NCBI GenBank assembly: GCA_902492045.1
Contig: CABUKB010000002.1
Span: forward strand, 62,001 to 126,000
Length of the DNA: 64,000 nucleotides
Direction: 5' to 3'
Source: an uncultured Oscillospiraceae bacterium
GTDB lineage: Bacteria > Bacillota > Clostridia > Oscillospirales > Acutalibacteraceae
A program made the translations under genes and the position numbers. The first letter of the stretch is position 1. Every line of letters begins with the position of its first letter. This document shows positions 43,715 through 52,153 of this stretch, in pieces. The notes under the pieces were generated by a model that was not told the origin of the DNA, made no database searches, and saw nothing but the letters and a program-made list of their open reading frames with translations.

Positions 43715-44428
43715 ATGAAGAAAAATCGGTTTACCTGTATGCTTTTGCTGCTCATCACGGCACCTATGCTGATGAACGTCCGTGCATTCAGCGACAAAAC
43801 GTTTGAGATAACGATTGACAGCCACTTTTACCGGGTTGGCGACGATTATCTGTGGCAGACCGAAGACGGTTCGGCCAATATCAATATTGTGGTAAGCGAT
43901 AACGAAGACCGGCTGAATCTTTGGGATGTTGCCGAAGAGGACTTAACCGAACTGGAAGATCAATTTGTCAGGGAAATCGACCAGCAAATGACCTCTTTGT
44001 ACGAAGATTCCTATGCTACCGTCGATTCCATTGAAACCTTTTTGACCAAAATCGGGGAATATCCGGCCATTGGGATCGACGCAGAAATCCAATACGTGGT
44101 GGACGGCTTTGCGGCCAGTACCCATCAGTATTCCTATACCGTGACCTCAAAGAACTATCTGTACACCATAACGTTTACCATGGGAGCCGATAACGACGAT
44201 GCTGCGCTTCTGCAAAGCGGCATGGATATGATCGACAGTTTTGTTATTCTGGACGAAGTGTACACCCAGGAATCCGCACGTACCAGCGTGTCTTCTCTGA
44301 TTTTGCCGACCGTCCTGGGGGCGGTCATCGGTGGCGGTATCGCGGGGCTTCTTATCTTTCTGAGCCGGCGCAAGAAGAAGCAGCAGCCTCCTCCCCCGCC
44401 CCCCTACTATCCTCCCGTGATGCAGTGA
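43715..44428 (+). CDS. Exported protein with C-terminal membrane anchor
   Basis: 237-residue protein of unknown function. It has a signal peptide (RFTCMLLLLITAPMLMNVRAF), an acidic extracytoplasmic domain of about 150 residues, one membrane span near residues 194-214 (LILPTVLGAVIGGGIAGLLIFL), and a short cytoplasmic tail RRKKKQQ followed by a proline run and YYPPV. Orientation by the positive-inside rule puts the domain outside. ATG 43715 follows GAAGGGG. Tail PPPPPPYYPP could bind a partner; inference only. Confidence 0.7.
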   Translation: MKKNRFTCMLLLLITAPMLMNVRAFSDKTFEITIDSHFYRVGDDYLWQTEDGSANINIVVSDNEDRLNLWDVAEEDLTELEDQFVREIDQQMTSLYEDSYATVDSIETFLTKIGEYPAIGIDAEIQYVVDGFAASTHQYSYTVTSKNYLYTITFTMGADNDDAALLQSGMDMIDSFVILDEVYTQESARTSVSSLILPTVLGAVIGGGIAGLLIFLSRRKKKQQPPPPPPYYPPVMQ

Positions 44429-44498
44429 TGCCACTGGGAAGAAACGGAACCTGAGACGAAACCTCCCTCTGTCGGTTAAATCAAACAATAGGAACTTG

Positions 44499-44535
44499 CA
44501 TTGCGCGGGAAAGCCGGGAGCTATCCCGCGCAATG
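44499..44535 (+). terminator. Hairpin after the exported protein
   Basis: 12-bp stem CATTGCGCGGGA with its complement (44499-44510, 44524-44535); tail is not T-rich, so termination efficiency is uncertain. Confidence 0.5.
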
Positions 44536-44574
44536 TCTATTAGACCCGGAGAGTTCGGCTACGGAACGCAAAAA

Positions 44575-44598
44575 ATCCCCCTGAAAACTCAGGGGGAT
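44575..44598 (-). terminator. ilvD terminator
   Basis: 10-bp stem (44575-44584 with 44589-44598), loop AAAC, followed on the minus strand by TTTTTT. Confidence 0.8.
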
Positions 44599-44609
44599 CC
44601 GGAATAGAT

Positions 44610-46274
44610 TTAATCAAGCAAATCATCGAATACCGCGCCGGTGGAACCGCTGGTCACATGCTGGGCATACCGTTTGGCATATCCCGACAATTCGCGGTGA
44701 GGAGCTTTCCATCGCTCCCTGCGATCCGCCAGGGTTTTTTCATCCACCAAGAGTTCCAATTTACGGGCCGGAATGTCGATCGAGACGATGTCTCCTTCTT
44801 CAACCAGTGCAATCATGCCTCCGGCCGCCGCTTCGGGCGATATATGCCCAATCGAAGCCCCACGGGTCGCGCCGGAGAACCGGCCGTCCGTAATCAAGGC
44901 TACGCTCTCTCCCAGCCCCATCCCGGCAATGGTAGCGGTGGGGGTCAGCATCTCCCGCATCCCCGGTCCCCCTTTGGGTCCTTCATAACGGATAACCACG
45001 ACATCACCGGGATGGATTCGGCCGCCCGTAATGGCCTCGGTCGCGTCTTCCTCGCTGTCGAACACCCGCGCCGGCCCTTGATGGACCATCATGGAGGGAG
45101 CGACCGCCCCCTGCTTCACAACGGCGCCGTCTGTAGCCAGATTGCCGAAAAGGATCGCCAGCCCGCCATCCCTCCGGAAAGGGGACTCCAGATGACGAAT
45201 GATCTCGCCGTCCGCATCTCTGGCGGCGTCGATTCTTTCCCCGACCGTACCCGAAACCGTGATGGCCTCCCGATGAATCATACCGGCCCGGTCGAGCTCT
45301 TTAAGCATGGACTGAATGCCGCCCACGCCATTGAGATCGGTGATAAAAACCTGGCTGGCGGGATTGAGTTTGCATATCTGCGGCGTCGCCTTCCCAATAT
45401 CGTCGATCTGCTTGAGGGTCAAAGGGCAGCCAGCCGCATAGGAAACCGCCACGATATGCAGCACGGTATTGGATGAACAGCCGATTGCCATATCCGCCCG
45501 CAAAGCATTCTCGAACGCTGCAGGAGTAAGGATATCCTTGGGGCGGATGTTTTCTTTAAGCAGTTCCATAATCCGTTCCCCAGTCTGTTTAGCCAGACGG
45601 ATCCGGGCAGCCATTACCGCGGGAATCGTGCCGTTTCCAGGCAGCGCCATTCCGATCGCCTCGGTCAAACAGTTCATGGAATTGGCGGTATACATTCCCG
45701 AACAGGAACCGCAACCGGGGCAGGCCGTTTCCTCCAACTCGTGGAGAGAATCCTCCCCCCGGGTTCCAGCCGCCACGCTTCCCACCGCTTCAAACACTTC
45801 GTTAAGCCCGACTTTTTTATCTCCATCCGTTCCCGGCAGCATCGGCCCGCCACTGACAAAAATGGAAGGAAGATTCAGCCGGCAGGCCGCCAGCAACATG
45901 CCGGGGACGATTTTATCGCAGTTTGGAATAAACACAACGGCGTCAAGGGGATGGGCTGTGAGCATCACTTCGATGGAATCGGCGATCAATTCCCGGGAAC
46001 ACAGCGAATATTTCATTCCCAGATGATTCATGGCCAAACCGTCGCACACGCCAATGGTATGAAAGGTAAATGGTACACCGCCCGCGTTGCGGATCCCCGC
46101 CTCTACCGCCTTCGTAATGGTGTCGAGATGGGTATGCCCAGGTATGTAATCGCTTTGGGAACTGACGACCGCCACAAAAGGACGGGCGATTTCTTGATCG
46201 GTCAGACCCAATGCCTTGAGCAAAGAACGGTGAGGCGCTCTGGAAACGCCGGCTTTCATCAAATCACTGCGCAT
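44610..46274 (-). CDS. ilvD: Dihydroxy-acid dehydratase
   Basis: Iron-sulfur dehydratase of valine, isoleucine and CoA synthesis. The 554-residue protein has the cluster motifs CDKIVPGML and CPGCGSCSGMYTANSMNCLTEA and the C-terminal GRFSGATRG signature. ATG 46274 lies nine bases after AAGG; the frame remains open to 46310. No other ilv or leu gene is nearby, so it is a lone biosynthetic gene here. Confidence 0.96.
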   Translation of the reverse strand: MRSDLMKAGVSRAPHRSLLKALGLTDQEIARPFVAVVSSQSDYIPGHTHLDTITKAVEAGIRNAGGVPFTFHTIGVCDGLAMNHLGMKYSLCSRELIADSIEVMLTAHPLDAVVFIPNCDKIVPGMLLAACRLNLPSIFVSGGPMLPGTDGDKKVGLNEVFEAVGSVAAGTRGEDSLHELEETACPGCGSCSGMYTANSMNCLTEAIGMALPGNGTIPAVMAARIRLAKQTGERIMELLKENIRPKDILTPAAFENALRADMAIGCSSNTVLHIVAVSYAAGCPLTLKQIDDIGKATPQICKLNPASQVFITDLNGVGGIQSMLKELDRAGMIHREAITVSGTVGERIDAARDADGEIIRHLESPFRRDGGLAILFGNLATDGAVVKQGAVAPSMMVHQGPARVFDSEEDATEAITGGRIHPGDVVVIRYEGPKGGPGMREMLTPTATIAGMGLGESVALITDGRFSGATRGASIGHISPEAAAGGMIALVEEGDIVSIDIPARKLELLVDEKTLADRRERWKAPHRELSGYAKRYAQHVTSGSTGAVFDDLLD

Positions 46275-46313
46275 AAGTTTCATCCTTTCCATTGTCTCTC
46301 TATCATCCAAAAT

Positions 46314-47180
46314 TTAGGCGGATGGTTCCAACGGGCTCTTTGCGATATAGGCTCTCAGCAGTTCCAGACAATCGTCGTGCATCTGCTGGCTTTGTTTGCC
46401 CCCCGCCGTTCCCGAGGCCGCTCGTACGCCAAAGATCAAATCCTCGGGCGCTCCTTTCAAAGCGTCCGTCTGGAGAATCGGATCCTCCCGCCACGTCCAG
46501 GTGCGTCCGTCCTCGGACACGCCCTCTGCCTCAATGCCAAGTTCATCGAAAAAAACCGATTCAGCATCCGCCATATTCTCCAATATACGATCCTGGTAGA
46601 AGTCCGGAGAAAAGCCGAAAAACATGGTATCCCCGGCAAACACGGTGGCTGTCAATTTCTGCTGGTCGAGGGCTCCGAGTTGCCCGTTGCCATTGCCGAC
46701 GTAAAGAAGTTCGACCGTAACGATCACCTGTCCGTCTTCATTTAAATCCCGGCCGTATTTTTCCAGTTCCTCGGCAAATGCGTCACCGGCAGAAACCGAC
46801 AGGTTCTTAGTGGAGGCGATGATGAGGTAATAATCCGGTTTTTCTTTTCTCATCGCCTGAACGCACAGGGCGACGACGATAATCACCGCCAATACCCCGA
46901 TAATCACAGGCCACTTGTAATGATACCAAAAATTCTCCCATTTGGCCTTAAACCCTTTTGGCGGTTCGGGCGCCTCCGGCGGTTCGAGTTCGGTTTCATC
47001 GACCCCAACGAGATACATTTCCCTGGCCATACCCGTCCAGTCCTTTCCCAGTCGGCGGTTGGCTTTTTCAACTTCAAGGCGGATACTCAAACCTGTTTCC
47101 GGTCTTTTGCCGATTCGCCTACCGCTGATCTCATCCGTGTCTGTACTGTTTGTCATTATATAGGGCAACTCTTTCAGCAT
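46314..47180 (-). CDS. Single-span membrane protein of unknown function
   Basis: 288-residue protein with a cytoplasmic N-terminal region (about 90 residues, with a proline-rich ELEPPEAPEPPKGF stretch), one membrane span (WPVIIGVLAVIIVVALCVQA) and an extracytoplasmic domain of about 175 residues that is not recognised. ATG 47180 or ATG 47156 could be the start; neither has a strong ribosome site. It precedes ilvD by 39 bases on the same strand. No domain identified. Confidence 0.65.
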   Translation of the reverse strand: MLKELPYIMTNSTDTDEISGRRIGKRPETGLSIRLEVEKANRRLGKDWTGMAREMYLVGVDETELEPPEAPEPPKGFKAKWENFWYHYKWPVIIGVLAVIIVVALCVQAMRKEKPDYYLIIASTKNLSVSAGDAFAEELEKYGRDLNEDGQVIVTVELLYVGNGNGQLGALDQQKLTATVFAGDTMFFGFSPDFYQDRILENMADAESVFFDELGIEAEGVSEDGRTWTWREDPILQTDALKGAPEDLIFGVRAASGTAGGKQSQQMHDDCLELLRAYIAKSPLEPSA

Positions 47181-47315
47181 GGAAAACCGTTGCCTTGATT
47201 TTTTATTATAGCATGTGCATGCTCACATAGCAAGTCCTCCCTGCTTTTGCGGCTTGTACTATCCGCCCTGCTTGTGACGATCCCGCACAGCCCGTTAATT
47301 TTTTTGAGGAACCCC

Positions 47316-47344
47316 TTGACAAAGGGAAGCATCGCGCATATAAT
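47316..47344 (+). promoter_or_regulatory. Promoter of the tryptophan transport operon
   Basis: Perfect TTGACA (47316-47321), 17-base spacer and perfect TATAAT (47339-47344); start near 47351. Confidence 0.85.
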
Positions 47345-47350
47345 GAGGAA

Positions 47351-47640
47351 GAATTCAATAACTTCAAACCGTTGAGTAAGAGTAGTAGGTGCTGTATCAG
47401 GCGCACAAAGAGAGCCGCGGAGGGTGGGATCGCGGCAGCGGCGGCGGTGCTGAATGGACTTATGAGGGCAATCCGAGGCCGAATCCGGCATTAGGTGCGA
47501 CGGGATCTTCACCCGTTATCCTGGAAGCATGCATCGCAGGTGCATGGAATGAGCGCATCCGTTTCACGGATGAATGTGGGTGGTACCGCAGGAGTCAACT
47601 CTTGTCCCTTGATTGTGAGGGACAGGAGTTTTTTGTTTTT
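47351..47640 (+). ncRNA. T-box leader, tryptophan specific
   Basis: tRNA-sensing transcription attenuator. The conserved T-box sequence TGGGTGGTACCGC is at 47577-47589. In stem I, the 3' side of the specifier loop reads GAA-TGG-AC with the specifier codon TGG (Trp) at 47455-47457. The intrinsic terminator is at 47597-47630 (13-bp stem) followed by TTTTTTGTTTTT. Uncharged tRNA-Trp should stabilise the antiterminator and allow reading into the importer genes. Downstream gene content agrees with tryptophan specificity. Confidence 0.9.
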
Positions 47641-47662
47641 GAATCGAAAGGAGGTTAAGCAA

Positions 47663-47776
47663 ATGGATAAACGATGGCGATGGCGGACGTTATACAAAAC
47701 GGCGGACGGCAGAAAGAGCGCCGCCGGACAAATCAATGCCGGGGCGATGTTTCTGCCGTCCGGCACCCGTCTATAA
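47663..47776 (+). CDS. Small ORF with two early Trp codons, candidate leader peptide
   Basis: 37 codons with an excellent ribosome site (AAAGGAGG) and ATG 47663, located after the T-box terminator and 37 bases before trpX. Codons 5 and 7 are TGG (peptide start MDKRWRWRTLYK). Tryptophan is normally rare, so the placement suggests a sensor of charged tRNA-Trp. A 13-bp inverted repeat (47703-47715 with 47750-47762) lies within the ORF, just downstream of where a stalled ribosome would sit. A functional small protein is the alternative. Confidence 0.6.
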   Translation: MDKRWRWRTLYKTADGRKSAAGQINAGAMFLPSGTRL

Positions 47777-47813
47777 GAAAACTTTACTTTTTTAATAAAG
47801 GAGAAAATTCGAT

Positions 47814-48836
47814 ATGAAAACCACATTCTGCAAAAGACTGCTCGCCGCCGGCATCGGCGTTTCGCTGCTTTCCCTCTCCCTGACGGCTTGCGATGCGGCG
47901 CCTGTCTCCGATTCAGCGTCCGGCGAGACTCCCATACCGACCATCGGCATTATCCAATACGCCGTACACGCCTCCCTGGATAACTGTTACAACGGTCTGA
48001 TTCAGGGACTGGAGGAAGCCGGCTATACGGACGGAGAAACCTGTGTTATTGATTTCAAAAACGCCCAGGGCAACACCACGACCGCCGACCAGATCGCCAA
48101 CAATATGGCGGCTAAAAATTACGATATGATCGTGGGCATCGCAACGCCCGCCGCCATGTCGGCCTACGGCGCAGCCAAGGAGAAAATTCCGGTTATCTTT
48201 TGCGCGGTCTCCGATCCCATGGCCGAAAATGCCAAATTGGTCCAATCTCTGGAGAAAACCAGGGTCAACTGCACCGGCAGTTCCGACCGCCTGAACTTGG
48301 AAGGACAGCTTCAAATGATCCGGGCTTTTCAGCCGGATGCGAAAAAAATCGGGATTCTATATAACACGGCGGAAGCCAATTCCGCTTCCAATCTGGCTGA
48401 AATCAAGAAACTCGCCCCTTCATACGGCTTTGAAATTGTAGAAAAAGGCGTTCAGTCCGCCGCCGATATCCCTACAGCAGCCAATTCTCTGGCCTCGCAG
48501 GTGGATTGCATCAACAATTTCACCGACAATCTGGTGGTGGATAACCTGTCTGTGGTCCTCGAGCGTGCCAACGCTGCCAAAATTCCCGTCTACGGCTCGG
48601 AGATTGAACAGGTCAGCAAAGGCTGTCTCGCCTCAGAAAGCCTCGATTACGTGGCCTTGGGAAGAGAAACCGGCCTGCTGGCCGCCCGTGTGCTCGGAGG
48701 AGAGAATGCCGCCGATACCGCCGTGGTACTGGTAAAGGACAGCTTTCCCGTGTACAACGGCGATGTGGCGGCCGCTCTCGGCCTGACGGTTCCCGAAGCC
48801 TATGCGGATGCCCAAAATGTGACATCCGTTTCCTAA
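47814..48836 (+). CDS. trpX: Tryptophan ABC transporter substrate-binding lipoprotein
   Basis: 340-residue ABC_sub_bind family protein. It has a lipoprotein signal with lipobox LTAC (C26) and the family motifs IGIIQYAVHASLDNCYNGLIQGLEEAGY and NFTDNLVV. This family includes TrpX of Gram-positive cocci. Placement directly behind a Trp-specific T-box and before permease, ATPase and TrpB2 genes makes tryptophan (or indole-type precursor) the best substrate; the family alone would not decide it. Confidence 0.85.
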   Translation: MKTTFCKRLLAAGIGVSLLSLSLTACDAAPVSDSASGETPIPTIGIIQYAVHASLDNCYNGLIQGLEEAGYTDGETCVIDFKNAQGNTTTADQIANNMAAKNYDMIVGIATPAAMSAYGAAKEKIPVIFCAVSDPMAENAKLVQSLEKTRVNCTGSSDRLNLEGQLQMIRAFQPDAKKIGILYNTAEANSASNLAEIKKLAPSYGFEIVEKGVQSAADIPTAANSLASQVDCINNFTDNLVVDNLSVVLERANAAKIPVYGSEIEQVSKGCLASESLDYVALGRETGLLAARVLGGENAADTAVVLVKDSFPVYNGDVAAALGLTVPEAYADAQNVTSVS

Positions 48837-48876
48837 AACGGCTGTAGCCGGCCGCACACCTCCGAAAGGAGTCCGA

Positions 48877-49794
48877 ATGATGGAAGTCTTTCTCAACCTG
48901 CTGATTGTCAATTTCAAACAGGGGCTGCTGTACGGTGTCCTGGCCCTGGGCGTATATATTACCTACAGCATTTTGGATTTTCCGGACCTGTCGGTAGACG
49001 GCACTGTCCCTCTCGGGGGAGTGCTTTCCGGCATCATGATTTACCACGGCATCAATCCCTGGTTGGCTCTGGCGGCGGCTTTCGCGGCCGGCGCCGCTGC
49101 CGGATGCGTCACCGGGTTCCTCCACGTCAAGCTGAAGATCCGCCCTCTCCTGTGCGGCATCCTGGTGATGACAGCTTTGCTGTCCGTCAATTTGATGATT
49201 ATCAAGGCGGGAACCGGCGGCATGTCCATCGTCTCCTTTTTCCAAGGAAATACCGTGATGAATTCGGGCCCTATCGCGCTGATTCCCACATATGTGGGAC
49301 CATATGCCCTGCGTCCTCTGGTATTGACGCTGGTGGTGGCTCTGGTCTGCAAATTCCTGCTCGACTGGTACCTGTCTACAAAATCCGGCATGCTGCTGCG
49401 GGCTACGGGGAGCAATTCCCAGTTTGTCGTCCAGCTCGCCCGAAATCCCGGCCTTTCCAAAATCCTGGGCCTGGCTCTGGGAAACGGGTTTGCGGCATTA
49501 GCCGGTGCCCTCATCACGCAGGAAAAGACCACCGCCGATCTGCAGTTCGGTACCGGCATGGTGGTGACCGGGCTTGCGTCGGTTATCATCGGGGTCAGCC
49601 TGCTCCGAAAAATCCGGTTTCTGCGGGATACCTCTAAGGTATTGCTTGGCTCGATTGTGTACATGACCTTTATGACCATTGCCGACGCCATGAACCTCAG
49701 TGACCAACTCAAGCTGATTATGGCGGCCCTGTTTGTGGCGGCGTTGGTCCTCAGCCATGTCCTGGATAACGGAAGGGGGCGTATCCGTGACTGA
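48877..49794 (+). CDS. trpY: Tryptophan ABC transporter permease
   Basis: 305-residue inner membrane protein with about eight hydrophobic segments and the BPD_transp_2-like motif ILDFPDLSVDGTVPLGGVLSG near the N-terminus, ending with NGFAALAGALITQEKTTADLQFGTGMVVTGLASVIIG. Belongs to the CbiQ/BPD family usually paired with ABC_sub_bind proteins. It overlaps the ATPase gene by eight bases. Confidence 0.86.
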   Translation: MMEVFLNLLIVNFKQGLLYGVLALGVYITYSILDFPDLSVDGTVPLGGVLSGIMIYHGINPWLALAAAFAAGAAAGCVTGFLHVKLKIRPLLCGILVMTALLSVNLMIIKAGTGGMSIVSFFQGNTVMNSGPIALIPTYVGPYALRPLVLTLVVALVCKFLLDWYLSTKSGMLLRATGSNSQFVVQLARNPGLSKILGLALGNGFAALAGALITQEKTTADLQFGTGMVVTGLASVIIGVSLLRKIRFLRDTSKVLLGSIVYMTFMTIADAMNLSDQLKLIMAALFVAALVLSHVLDNGRGRIRD

Positions 49795-50572
49795 ACGATT
49801 GATTCGCTTCGATCATGCTGTCAAGCGCTTCAATGTGGGGACGCCGGATGAAACCACCCTATTCGACGGTTTCGATTTTGACGTGGATGAAGGAGAATTC
49901 ATTTCCATCGTAGGGTCCAACGGCTCGGGCAAAACCACGCTGCTCAATTTGTTGTGCGGTTCCCTGCCGTTGGACGGCGGCCGGCTATCCTATCGGGGCC
50001 GGGATATCACCCGCCTGTCCGAGTATAAACGGGCCGCGTTTATCGGCCGTGTATTCCAGGATCCGGCCCGTGGCTCCTGCCCCGATCTGACCATTCTGGA
50101 AAATATGGCCCTGGCAGATAATAAGAAAGGCCGTTATTCTCTGGCGCCCGGTATCAGCAAAAAGCGCATTGATGCCTACCGCTCCATGCTGGAAATCTGC
50201 AACATGGGTCTGGAAAACCGTTTGAATCAGCCGGTCGGATCCCTCTCGGGAGGACAGCGGCAAGCCTTGGCCCTGGTGATCGCCGGTATGACCAATATCG
50301 ACATTTTGGTCCTCGATGAACATACCGCCGCTCTCGATCCCAAATCCTCCGAACGGGTTATGGAGATCACGCAGCGTCTGGTGGAGGAAAAAAATGTTAC
50401 CACCCTGATGGTCACGCATAACCTGCGCTTCGCTGTTCAGTACGGCACCCGGTTGGTGATGATGCACGAGGGCCGGGCGGTCCTCGATCTGAAGGGGACG
50501 GAAAAACGCGAGGCTTCCATCGACACCCTGCTTCAAAAATTCAATGAAATCAGCATTGAATGCGGCAATTAG
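49787..50572 (+). CDS. trpZ: Tryptophan ABC transporter ATP-binding protein
   Basis: 261-residue ABC ATPase with Walker A GSNGSGKTT, signature LSGGQRQAL, Walker B DILVLDEHTAALDP and the switch histidine in MVTHNL. GTG 49787 follows GGAAGGGGG and overlaps trpY. Powers import with TrpXY. Confidence 0.9.
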   Translation: MTERLIRFDHAVKRFNVGTPDETTLFDGFDFDVDEGEFISIVGSNGSGKTTLLNLLCGSLPLDGGRLSYRGRDITRLSEYKRAAFIGRVFQDPARGSCPDLTILENMALADNKKGRYSLAPGISKKRIDAYRSMLEICNMGLENRLNQPVGSLSGGQRQALALVIAGMTNIDILVLDEHTAALDPKSSERVMEITQRLVEEKNVTTLMVTHNLRFAVQYGTRLVMMHEGRAVLDLKGTEKREASIDTLLQKFNEISIECGN

Positions 50573-50633
50573 AATCCCCCCGTCAAAGCGTTTATAAAAT
50601 CCAAATCTGTGAACTGATGAAAGGATGAGAAAC

Positions 50634-52022
50634 ATGAGCCAAACCCCCAACAGCCCTTACCGTATTTATTTAAGCGAAGACGAGATGCCCAAGCAATGGT
50701 ATAATATCCGGGCCGATATGAAGGAACAGCCCGATCCCTATCTTCATCCCGGCACCCACCAGCCGGTAGGTCCGGAGGACATGCTGCCGATTTTCTGCGA
50801 AGAACTCTGTGCCCAGGAAATGAACACCACCGACCGTTACATTGATATTCCCGAGGAAATCCGCAATTTTTATCGTATCTTTCGTCCCTCTCCTCTGATC
50901 CGGGCCTATAATCTCGAACGGGCGTTGGATACCCCCGCGAAAATCTATTACAAATTTGAGGGGAACAATACCTCCGGGTCCCACAAACTCAATTCCGCCG
51001 CCGCCCAGGTATACTATGCTAAACAACAGGGTTTGACCTGTCTGACCACGGAGACAGGCGCAGGACAATGGGGCACGGCACTTTCGATGGCCTGCGCGCA
51101 TTACGGCCTGGATCTGACTGTTTATATGGTCAAGGTGAGCTATGAACAAAAACCCTTCCGCAAGGCGGTTATCCAAACCTTCGGCGCCGATATTATTCCC
51201 AGCCCATCCGACACCACAGAGGCCGGGCGCGCCATTCTGAAAGCCCATCCGGGTACCGGCGGCTCCCTGGGCTGCGCGATCTCCGAGGCTATCGAAAAAG
51301 CCCTGCACACTCCTGGCTGCCGTTATGTGTTGGGCTCGGTTCTCAATCAGGTGCTGCTCCACCAATCCATCATCGGTTTGGAGTCAAAAGCGGCGATGGA
51401 AAAGATCGGCGAGTATCCCGATATCATCATCGGCTGCGCCGGTGGCGGTTCCAATCTGGGAGGACTGATGGCGGCCTTTATGCAGGACACCCTCAACGGC
51501 ACCCGTACCGGCACCGAGTTCATCGCTGTTGAACCCGCTTCCTGCCCCTCTTTGACCAGGGGACGCTATGCCTACGATTTCTGCGATACCGGCCATGTCA
51601 CTCCCCTCGCCCGTATGTACACCTTGGGCAGCGATTTCATTCCCTCTGCCAATCACGCCGGTGGATTGCGCTATCACGGTATGAGTCCCATCCTTTCCAA
51701 GCTGTATCACGACGGGTATATGAAAGCCGTAGCGGTCGAACAGACCAAGGTTTTTGAGGCTGCCATTCAGTTTGCGAAAGAGGAGACCATTCTTCCCGCG
51801 CCCGAGTCCTCCCACGCCATCCGTGTCGCTATAGATGAGGCTTTGAAGTGTAAAGAGACCGGAGAAGAGAAAACCATTCTTTTCGGTCTGACCGGTACGG
51901 GGTATTTTGATATGAATGCCTACACCTCCTATTTGGAAGGCACTATGACCGACTACATCCCCACCGACGAAGATCTCCAGGCCGGTTTTGATGCATTGCC
52001 CAAAATCGACGGCGTCCAGTAA
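50634..52022 (+). CDS. trpB: TrpB-like PLP enzyme (TrpB2 class)
   Basis: 462-residue tryptophan synthase beta chain of the TrpB2 (TIGR01415) class that condenses indole with serine without the standard TrpA partner. The PLP lysine is K118 in NTSGSHKLNSA; ETGAGQWGTA and GCAGGGSNLGG are conserved. No trpA or other trp biosynthetic gene is in the window, so it may salvage external indole. ATG 50634 lies nine bases after AAAGG. Last gene of the T-box operon. Confidence 0.93.
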   Translation: MSQTPNSPYRIYLSEDEMPKQWYNIRADMKEQPDPYLHPGTHQPVGPEDMLPIFCEELCAQEMNTTDRYIDIPEEIRNFYRIFRPSPLIRAYNLERALDTPAKIYYKFEGNNTSGSHKLNSAAAQVYYAKQQGLTCLTTETGAGQWGTALSMACAHYGLDLTVYMVKVSYEQKPFRKAVIQTFGADIIPSPSDTTEAGRAILKAHPGTGGSLGCAISEAIEKALHTPGCRYVLGSVLNQVLLHQSIIGLESKAAMEKIGEYPDIIIGCAGGGSNLGGLMAAFMQDTLNGTRTGTEFIAVEPASCPSLTRGRYAYDFCDTGHVTPLARMYTLGSDFIPSANHAGGLRYHGMSPILSKLYHDGYMKAVAVEQTKVFEAAIQFAKEETILPAPESSHAIRVAIDEALKCKETGEEKTILFGLTGTGYFDMNAYTSYLEGTMTDYIPTDEDLQAGFDALPKIDGVQ

Positions 52023-52031
52023 ACCACCGAT

Positions 52032-52069
52032 CCCCGCAAAACGAATGACGTTTTGCGGGGACTTTTTTT
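52032..52069 (+). terminator. Terminator of the tryptophan operon
   Basis: 12-bp perfect stem (52032-52043 with 52049-52060) and a run of seven T. Confidence 0.88.
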
Positions 52070-52088
52070 ATAGAGATTCAATTAATCT

Positions 52089-52118
52089 TTGACAAATTAA
52101 GGGAAAATAATCTATAAT
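52089..52118 (+). promoter_or_regulatory. Promoter of the BtrH-like gene
   Basis: TTGACA (52089-52094), 18-base spacer, TATAAT (52113-52118). Confidence 0.75.
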
Positions 52119-52153
52119 TATCCAGTAATCATTGTTTTTCAGGAGGCATGACT

